Source: SFDP01 sp051891855
GTDB taxonomy: Bacteria > Bacillota > Clostridia > Lachnospirales > Lachnospiraceae
Direction of reading: 5' to 3'
Length of the DNA: 64,000 bases
NCBI GenBank assembly: GCA_051891855.1
Contig: JBJFFP010000070.1
Coordinates: 1 to 64,000, forward strand
Shown here: positions 58,403 through 64,000 of the stretch, piece after piece
How the letters are laid out: the number at the start of each line of letters is the position of its first letter
Numbering within the stretch: position 1 is the stretch's first letter
Translations under genes and position numbers: made by a program
The notes under the pieces: generated by a model
Databases searched by the model: none
What the model was told of the DNA's origin: nothing
The model's input: only the letters and a program-made list of their open reading frames with translations

Positions 58403-59752
58403 TTACAGATTCAGCAGGTTAGTCGCCACCTGAAAATAAATAATCAGGGAAAGGGCATCACAAATGGTGGTAATAAAAGGACTTGCCATGACTGCCGGGT
58501 CAAAGCCGATTTTCTGTGCCAGCATGGGAAGCATACAGCCTACAATTTTGGCAATGAAAATCGTACTTAACAGGGTAATGCAGATTACCAGTGCAACGGT
58601 AATGGTCAGCCGGTCAAACAGCATCAGCTTGGCAAAATTAGCTGCCGACAGGGTCATTCCGCACAGCAGTGCCACCCTGGCCTCCTTCCAGACCACTCTA
58701 AGCATGTCCTTAAACTCAATTTCATTCAGAGAGAGCCCCCGGATAATGGTTCCACTGGCCTGACCGCCTGCATTCCCGCCAGTTCCCATGAGCATGGGAA
58801 TATAGGCTGTTAAAATCACACAGGCACTTAACGCTGTTTCAAAGGAAGCGATAATCCTCTCCGTAAAGGTTGAGGAAATCATCAGCAAAAGCAGCCAGGG
58901 AATACGTTTTTTCCAGGTTTCCCCTATCCCTGTTTTCATATAGGGCTTGTCGGAGGGCACGATAGCCGCCATTTTTTCAATATCTTCCGTAGCCTCCTGC
59001 TCCAGAATATCCACAATGTCGTCAACGGTTATAATTCCTACCAGACGATTTTCCCGATCCACCACCGGCATGGCTGTAAAGTCATACTTCTGAAACAGCC
59101 GGGCCACCTTTTCCTGATCCATCATGGTGCTGGCGGAAATAACATTTTCATGCATAATGTCTGCAATAATCTCATCCTCAGGACTAAGAAGCAGGGCCCG
59201 CAGCGTCACTGTACCCACCAGCTTTCTTCTGCCGTCCAAAACGTAACAGACATTAATGGTTTCACTGTCCAGACCGATACTCCGGATCCTCTGAATGGAT
59301 TCCGCCACCGTGAGATTTTCCTTCAGATCCACATATTCCACCGTCATGATGCTTCCTGCGCAATCCTCAGGATAACGAAGCAGATGGTTGATGTCCCTTC
59401 TGGTTTCCGGGCTTGCTACGGCCAGAATCTTTTTTACGATATTGGCCGGCATTTCCTCCAGCAGATCCGTAGCATCATCTGCCATCAGATTATCAATGAT
59501 GTTTGCTGCATCCCGCTCGGAAAGGGAGGTAATAATAAACTGCTGGTTATCCACCTCCATATAAGCAAATACATCCGCCGCCATATCCTTAGGCAAAATA
59601 CGGAAAATTTTCAGCATCTGCTGGGCTTCCATTTCCTCCATAATAGCGGCAATATCCGCATCATTTAATTCTGTAAGCTTCTGCCTTAATCCGGTATACT
59701 GCTTGGTTTCCATCAGCTCCTTCAGTTCTTCCAGTTCCCTAGTTAAGTCCAT
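58403..59752 (-). CDS. mgtE: Magnesium transporter MgtE
   Basis: Mg2+ channel of 449 residues: cytoplasmic N domain of helical repeats (about 1-130), two CBS domains (about 135-255: GSIMTVEYVDLKENLTVAES, YDFTAMPVVDRENRLVGIIT) that sense cytosolic Mg2+, a connecting helix, and five membrane helices. The pore-lining pattern with GGNAGGQASGTIIRGL is clear. Followed by xth 34 bases downstream; yigZ lies 33 bases upstream. No M-box leader is seen. Confidence 0.94.
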   Translation of the reverse strand: MDLTRELEELKELMETKQYTGLRQKLTELNDADIAAIMEEMEAQQMLKIFRILPKDMAADVFAYMEVDNQQFIITSLSERDAANIIDNLMADDATDLLEEMPANIVKKILAVASPETRRDINHLLRYPEDCAGSIMTVEYVDLKENLTVAESIQRIRSIGLDSETINVCYVLDGRRKLVGTVTLRALLLSPEDEIIADIMHENVISASTMMDQEKVARLFQKYDFTAMPVVDRENRLVGIITVDDIVDILEQEATEDIEKMAAIVPSDKPYMKTGIGETWKKRIPWLLLLMISSTFTERIIASFETALSACVILTAYIPMLMGTGGNAGGQASGTIIRGLSLNEIEFKDMLRVVWKEARVALLCGMTLSAANFAKLMLFDRLTITVALVICITLLSTIFIAKIVGCMLPMLAQKIGFDPAVMASPFITTICDALSLIIYFQVATNLLNL

Positions 59753-59785
59753 AGCGCTCCCCTTTCATACCCATCCTCCCCCAGA

Positions 59786-60439
59786 TTATTTATCTGCAAT
59801 GGGGGTATAAAAGCTATCCTTCTCTTCTATTCTGCACTTTGCCGCAGTTGCTTCCCTGATTTCCTTTAATATCTGCTCTTTTTGCTCCTGCAGGAAAAAT
59901 ACCCGGAAAACAACCTTGTCCGTATATTGTACATCCTCCGGCTGTATTCCGGCTTTTCCCAGAATATACTGAATCTTTCCCACTCCGGTATAATCCGTTT
60001 CCAAAAGCACCCTGGTTCCCCAGCTGAGGGTCGCTGTCTTACTGGCAGCAATCCCCTCCTGCAGAGCCTTGGTATAGGCTCTTACCAGTCCACCGGTTCC
60101 CAGCAGCACTCCTCCAAAATAACGGGTTACTACGGCTGCCACATCCGTCAGTTCTTCCCTGACCAGTACCTCCAGCATAGGTCTTCCCGCAGTTCCCGAA
60201 GGCTCTCCATCATCACTGCAGCGGGTAATCTCTCCCCTGCTGCCCAAAACAAAGGCACTGCAATTATGCCTGGCATCCCAATATTTTTTCTTCATTTCTT
60301 CGATAAATCGGACAGCCTCTTCGTCTGATTTCACCGGTCTTATGGTGGCAATAAAACGGGATTTTTTCTCGATATACTCTCCTGTCCCTCCTTCGATCAC
60401 TATGCGGCAGGATGGATGTTTTACCGTTTCTTCCTTCAT
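59786..60439 (-). CDS. YigZ/IMPACT family protein
   Basis: 217 residues of the UPF0029/IMPACT family: KKSRFIATIRPVKSDEEAVR, DARHNCSAFVLG, CSDDGEPSGTAGRPMLEVL, VVTRYFGGVLLGTGGLVRAY. An ATG start at 60439 (GGAG 5 bases upstream) is preferred over the GTG 21 bases earlier. Family members are thought to bind ribosomes or RNA; the role is unknown. Immediately upstream of mgtE on the same strand (33-base gap). Confidence 0.9.
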   Translation of the reverse strand: MKEETVKHPSCRIVIEGGTGEYIEKKSRFIATIRPVKSDEEAVRFIEEMKKKYWDARHNCSAFVLGSRGEITRCSDDGEPSGTAGRPMLEVLVREELTDVAAVVTRYFGGVLLGTGGLVRAYTKALQEGIAASKTATLSWGTRVLLETDYTGVGKIQYILGKAGIQPEDVQYTDKVVFRVFFLQEQKEQILKEIREATAAKCRIEEKDSFYTPIADK

Positions 60440-60571
60440 CTGCTCTCCAAAAAAGTCCACTCGGGACTGTTCTTATTTTTGATAAACCCTTTGAATCATC
60501 AATATCTTACCATATGGCAACATAAAAAGGAAAGAATTTGTGTGCAATTCTTAATAATTTCAAAAATCCTT

Positions 60572-60598
60572 TATTTACCTATATTTTTTTGCTATAAT
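60572..60598 (+). promoter_or_regulatory. Promoter of the penicillin-binding protein gene
   Basis: -10 TATAAT (60593-60598) with TGC before it (extended -10) and a weak -35 TTTATT about 17 bases upstream. The leader of about 60 bases contains two small inverted repeats, ATGCCC...GGGTAT and GTTCA-ATAA-TGAAC, just before AAGGAGG. Confidence 0.7.
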
Positions 60599-60667
60599 CG
60601 TATGGTAATGCCCGGAAATGGGTATGTTCAATAATGAACCTTTTACTTTATTAAGGAGGCAAAATAC

Positions 60668-63352
60668 ATGAATTATGGCAAAAAAGGTGTCTCTGAGAAA
60701 CAAAAGACACTGAATGCTAAGTCTTCTAAGTGGGGGAAAAAAATAACGCTGATCTTTTTAAAGGTCTTTCTGGTGGTCTTTCTGTGTGTGGGAATTATCG
60801 GTGCCTTTGGTGCCTTTGGCGTTATAAAGGGTGTCATCGATACTGCTCCGGACATTTCACAAATGACCGTTGCACCTACTCGTTTTTCCACCTTCATTTA
60901 TGACAGCGAGGGAAATCAGACTGCAAAGCTGGTGGCTTCAGATTCCAATCGTATTCCGGTTACCATGGATAAAATTCCGGAAAATCTGGCAAATGCCTTC
61001 GTCGCCATAGAAGACGCACGTTTTTATGAACATAACGGGATTGATATTAAGGGAATTATGCGTGCCTTTTTTGTCGGTCTGAAGAACAAGGGGAACTTTT
61101 CAGAGGGAGCCAGTACCATCACTCAGCAGCTGTTAAAAAATCTGGTGTTTACCGACTGGGTTTCGGAGGACAGCTTCGCAGAAAAGTTAAAGCGTAAAAT
61201 CCAGGAGCAGTATCTGGCCATAGAGCTGGAAAAGGAAATGGATAAAAATACTATTCTGGTAAATTACATGAACACCATTAATCTGGGACAGAATACTCTG
61301 GGGGTTCAGGCTGCCTCTCTTCGCTATTTTAACAAACAGGTATACGAATTAAACCTGTCTGAATGTGCAGTAATTGCCGGAATTACACAAAATCCGTCCA
61401 AATATAATCCCATCACCCATCCGGAAGAAAATGCAAAGCGAAGAAGTAAGGTGCTGAACAATATGCTGGAGCAGGGCTATATTACTCAGGCTGAATATGA
61501 CGGAGCCCTTGCCGATGACCCTTATTCCCGAATTAAAGTAAATAATGAGGTGGTGGGGGATACTACCATTACTTCCTATTTTGATGATGCGGTAACCGAA
61601 CAGGTATACGCGGATTTAATTGCTGCAGGATATAATGACAATCAAGCCTATACCCTGCTTTATACCGGCGGACTCAGCATTTTTTCTACTCAGAATCCGG
61701 ATATCCAGGCTATTTGTGATGAAATCTACTCTGATGAAGAAAATTATCCTGCCAGCAGCAAGTGGCAGCTGGAGTACGCACTAAGCATTACCAAAGCCAA
61801 TGGAGAGGTGGAGCATCACAGCTCCGAAATGTATCGTAAGTATTTCCGGGAAAACGGACAGAAGAGCTTTAATCTTCTTTACTCTAACCAAGAGGATGCC
61901 TATGCGGCTATTGCAGAATATCAGGCTGCTGTACTGGAGCCGGGGGATGAGATTCTCCTGGAAACCATCAATTTTACCCCCCAGCCGCAGGTCAGCATCA
62001 CAGTGGCAGACCAGAGTACCGGCTATGTGGTAGCCATGGTTGGAGGCCGTGGTGCAAAGGAAGGCAGCCGAACCTTAAATCGGGCTACCTCCACTACCCG
62101 TCCTGCAGGTTCCACCTTCAAGGTACTTGCCTCCTTCGGCCCGGCACTGGATACCGGTGAATTTACCCTGGCAACGGTAGTCAATGATGCTCCCTTCAAT
62201 TATTATGACGGCAGCCCGGTAAGAAACTGGTATGCCAACAGTGCCACTCCCTACCGTGGACTGGTAAATATCCGAATGGGAATTTATGATTCCTTAAATA
62301 TTGTTGCCGTAAAAACTCTTACCCAGATTACCCCTCAATTGGGCTACGAATATCTGTTAAAGTTTGGTTTCACCACTCTGGAAACGGCAAAGGAAATTAA
62401 TGGCAAAATTTACTCCGATATTCAGCAGTCTCTTGCTCTTGGTGGTCTGACCACCGGTGTTTCCAATCTGGAATTGAATGCAGCCTACGCTGCCATTGCC
62501 AACGGCGGAGTCTATATTGAGCCTAAGCTTTATACCAAGGTGGTAGACAATAACGGAAATGTGATTCTGGATAATACCCAGAGCGAAACACGCCAGGTGA
62601 TTAAGGAAACTACTGCCTTCCTGCTAACCAGTGCCATGCAGGATACGGTAACCAGAGGAACAGGTACTGCTGTGAACTTCGGCGGTATGCCCATTGCCGG
62701 TAAAACCGGTACCACCACCGACGATCTGGATGTATGGTTCTCCGGTTATACCCCCTATTATACGGCAACCACCTGGACCGGATATGACCAAAACAACTCT
62801 AAGCTGAGTGTGGATAAGGCCCAGCTTAATCTTTCCAAAACCTTGTGGAAGAAGGTCATGGGAAAAATACACGAGGAGCTGCCCTCCAAGTCCTTTGAAA
62901 TGCCCGCCGGCATCGTTCAGGCTACTGTCTGCTCACGTTCCGGTAAGCTGCCCATTGCAGGCTTGTGTGACCATACTCTGAATACAGAATACTTTGCAGA
63001 GGGGACTGTCCCCACTGAGTCCTGCAATGTGCATTATCAGGGAAGTCTTTGCAGCTATTCCCACCTGCCGGCCTGTGCAACCTGTCCTTTCAAGGTGGAA
63101 GGGGTGTTTGAGCTTACTCCGCCGGAACATCCTTCTTTACAGAGCGGTTCTGCTACCCTTACCGGTAATACCGCTGCAGCTGCTGAAGCTCCTGTTGAAG
63201 GACAGACTGATACTACAAACTATTGTCCCCACAACGAGGCCTTTATGGCTGATCCTAACGCAGAAGCAATTATTTCTCAACAGTGGGCGGAAATGCAGCA
63301 GGCAAATCAGGCGGCTTTGGCGGCCCAGGAAGCTGCTCAATCTACAGAATAA
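60668..63352 (+). CDS. Class A penicillin-binding protein (PBP1A family)
   Basis: Bifunctional peptidoglycan synthase, 894 residues. Cytoplasmic basic tail, one membrane helix (about 26-50), glycosyltransferase domain with catalytic Glu115 in EDARFYEH and GASTITQQLLKN (about 147-158), then transpeptidase: SxxK at S482-T-F-K485 (RPAGSTFK), SxN at S542-L-N544, K-T-G at K679-T-G681. Then a Cys-rich segment (about 755-810, eight Cys, for example CDHTLN, CNVHYQGSLCSYSHLPACATC) and a Ser/Thr/Ala-rich tail. Acts outside the membrane in cell-wall synthesis. The Cys-rich part is unusual and could form disulfides. Confidence 0.94.
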   Translation: MNYGKKGVSEKQKTLNAKSSKWGKKITLIFLKVFLVVFLCVGIIGAFGAFGVIKGVIDTAPDISQMTVAPTRFSTFIYDSEGNQTAKLVASDSNRIPVTMDKIPENLANAFVAIEDARFYEHNGIDIKGIMRAFFVGLKNKGNFSEGASTITQQLLKNLVFTDWVSEDSFAEKLKRKIQEQYLAIELEKEMDKNTILVNYMNTINLGQNTLGVQAASLRYFNKQVYELNLSECAVIAGITQNPSKYNPITHPEENAKRRSKVLNNMLEQGYITQAEYDGALADDPYSRIKVNNEVVGDTTITSYFDDAVTEQVYADLIAAGYNDNQAYTLLYTGGLSIFSTQNPDIQAICDEIYSDEENYPASSKWQLEYALSITKANGEVEHHSSEMYRKYFRENGQKSFNLLYSNQEDAYAAIAEYQAAVLEPGDEILLETINFTPQPQVSITVADQSTGYVVAMVGGRGAKEGSRTLNRATSTTRPAGSTFKVLASFGPALDTGEFTLATVVNDAPFNYYDGSPVRNWYANSATPYRGLVNIRMGIYDSLNIVAVKTLTQITPQLGYEYLLKFGFTTLETAKEINGKIYSDIQQSLALGGLTTGVSNLELNAAYAAIANGGVYIEPKLYTKVVDNNGNVILDNTQSETRQVIKETTAFLLTSAMQDTVTRGTGTAVNFGGMPIAGKTGTTTDDLDVWFSGYTPYYTATTWTGYDQNNSKLSVDKAQLNLSKTLWKKVMGKIHEELPSKSFEMPAGIVQATVCSRSGKLPIAGLCDHTLNTEYFAEGTVPTESCNVHYQGSLCSYSHLPACATCPFKVEGVFELTPPEHPSLQSGSATLTGNTAAAAEAPVEGQTDTTNYCPHNEAFMADPNAEAIISQQWAEMQQANQAALAAQEAAQSTE

Positions 63353-63373
63353 GCCTTACGGGTATATGAAAAG

Positions 63374-63401
63374 GGGGCTGTCTATTTAAGACAGCCCCTT
63401 T
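63374..63401. terminator. Terminator between the PBP and zinc-ribbon genes
   Basis: Stem GGGGCTGTCT (63374-63383), ATTTA loop, AGACAGCCCC (63389-63398), then TTTATC. Flanked by A on the left, so it may work in both directions. Confidence 0.85.
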
Positions 63402-63435
63402 ATCATTGCCAGATAATCTGCTTTTCTTTATCTCT

Positions 63436-63879
63436 CTATTCTTCTGTTCCCAGCTCATCCTCCGGAAGGATGAAATCCTCTGTATATTCATCTGCATTTT
63501 CATCTTCATTATCGTAAAATTCCGGCTCCAGCTTCACTCCGCATTTAGGACAGAAAACACAGTCAGAGGGAATCAGGCTATCGCAGGAAGGGCATTTAAC
63601 ATCCCCCCGCAGATCTCTGATCTTTCTGTGCAGTTCATCCACTGCCTTCCTAGCATCCCGAATGGACTGAACATTTTCTTCAAATTCACAGACCACATCG
63701 GAATCCTTATAGGCCTCATAATAGGCTTCCCCTATCTTACGATAGTTCTTTTTTATTTCTGCTTCAATAGCATTAATCTGACCCTTTAAATTTGCAATCT
63801 CGGCAACCTTCTTAGCTGCCTCTGCTGCTTCCTTCCCCTTTGCAGTCAGGGTTTCGCCGATATTTTCAAAAAATGCCAT
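63436..63879 (-). CDS. Zinc-ribbon protein with coiled-coil
   Basis: 147 residues. The first 85 or so residues form a charged helix (AKGKEAAEAAKKVAEIANLK...), likely coiled. Then a zinc ribbon CPSCDSLIPSD...CPKCG with four Cys (about 100-120) and an acidic tail ending EDELGTEE. Looks like a small cytoplasmic adaptor; no specific function is recognised. GAGGAGG precedes the ATG at 7 bases and a consensus promoter lies upstream. It is the last gene in the window. Confidence 0.8.
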   Translation of the reverse strand: MAFFENIGETLTAKGKEAAEAAKKVAEIANLKGQINAIEAEIKKNYRKIGEAYYEAYKDSDVVCEFEENVQSIRDARKAVDELHRKIRDLRGDVKCPSCDSLIPSDCVFCPKCGVKLEPEFYDNEDENADEYTEDFILPEDELGTEE

Positions 63880-63921
63880 GACAATTCCTCCTCTTGTTTC
63901 TTAAATGAATGATTATTTTCC

Positions 63922-63950
63922 ATTATACTTACTTTTTTCAGTTTTTTCAA
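63922..63950 (-). promoter_or_regulatory. Consensus promoter of the zinc-ribbon gene
   Basis: Minus strand: -35 TTGAAA (63945-63950), 17-base spacer, -10 TATAAT (63922-63927), about 40 bases before the ATG. Confidence 0.83.
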
Positions 63951-64000
63951 GATGTTGTTTACTCTTATTTAACCTTTCTCCACTCTGAGTCCTTTCGTAA

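Noticed and set aside
1..64000. CRISPR array, prophage, insertion sequence, tRNA or rRNA
   Set aside because: No regularly spaced repeats, transposase or integrase motifs, or tRNA-like cloverleaf sequences were seen on reading the window; a computed search was not possible.

Overview
The window looks like a chromosomal segment of an anaerobic, endospore-forming Clostridia, most likely Lachnospiraceae. Evidence: sporulation and germination genes (spoIIP, gpr, a sleC-like cortex-lytic enzyme), AGGAGG-type ribosome binding sites, TTGACA/TATAAT-type promoters, a single-chain PurL of about 1,260 residues, class III fructose-1,6-bisphosphatase, QueH, and a gene block that I recall (unchecked) as DUF5716/DUF5717, typical of Lachnospiraceae. 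I see no transposase, integrase, phage gene, CRISPR array, rRNA or tRNA. Most of the window is core genome; the accessory-looking parts are a large secreted repeat protein and a cluster built around a divergent Hsp70-like protein.

Layout. 1-5.3 kb (minus): gpr, spoIIP, lepA, hemW. 5.3-5.8 kb (plus): rpsT with a consensus promoter and terminator. 5.8-10.9 kb (minus): queH, argS, pepD, AI-2E-type permease. 11.0-11.5 kb (plus): a stand-alone NrdI-like flavoprotein with a palindrome in its promoter. 11.6-18.5 kb (minus): small unknown gene and TetR regulator, then purL, TPR lipoprotein, pyrF. 18.7-22.9 kb (plus): a large protein with a degenerate cyclic-nucleotide-binding domain, VanZ-like protein, hflX. 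22.9-28.2 kb (minus): SEC-C protein and a 1,584-residue secreted repeat protein. 28.3-30.7 kb (minus): polar amino acid ABC importer. 30.8-37.7 kb (minus): four-gene operon of a giant helical-repeat protein, an Hsp70-like protein lacking the canonical ATPase motifs, a helical-repeat protein and a membrane coiled-coil protein. 37.8-39.1 kb (plus): sleC-like gene. 39.2-46.0 kb (minus): sbcD, sbcC, a parvulin-type lipoprotein, and htpG preceded by a perfect CIRCE element. 46.1-49.0 kb (minus): chemoreceptor and ilvE. 49.1-50.8 kb: csp (plus), a HisA of eukaryotic type (minus) and an Asn-rich lipoprotein (plus). 50.9-55.5 kb (minus): single-stranded-DNA-binding-like gene, dapA behind a structured leader, dapB, fbp. 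55.7-57.5 kb (plus): typA. 57.6-60.4 kb (minus): YigZ family gene, mgtE, exodeoxyribonuclease III. 60.7-63.4 kb (plus): class A penicillin-binding protein. 63.4-63.9 kb (minus): zinc-ribbon protein.

The best candidate for an undescribed system is the 30.8-37.7 kb operon: a pseudo-chaperone with helical-repeat partners and a two-pass membrane protein, under one strong promoter. Second is the dapA leader, whose 5' part resembles a lysine riboswitch but which runs straight into a terminator without the rest of that fold. Third is the cyclic-nucleotide-like protein at 18.7 kb. Where a ribosome binding site clearly favours an internal start over the longest reading frame, the internal start is used and explained.
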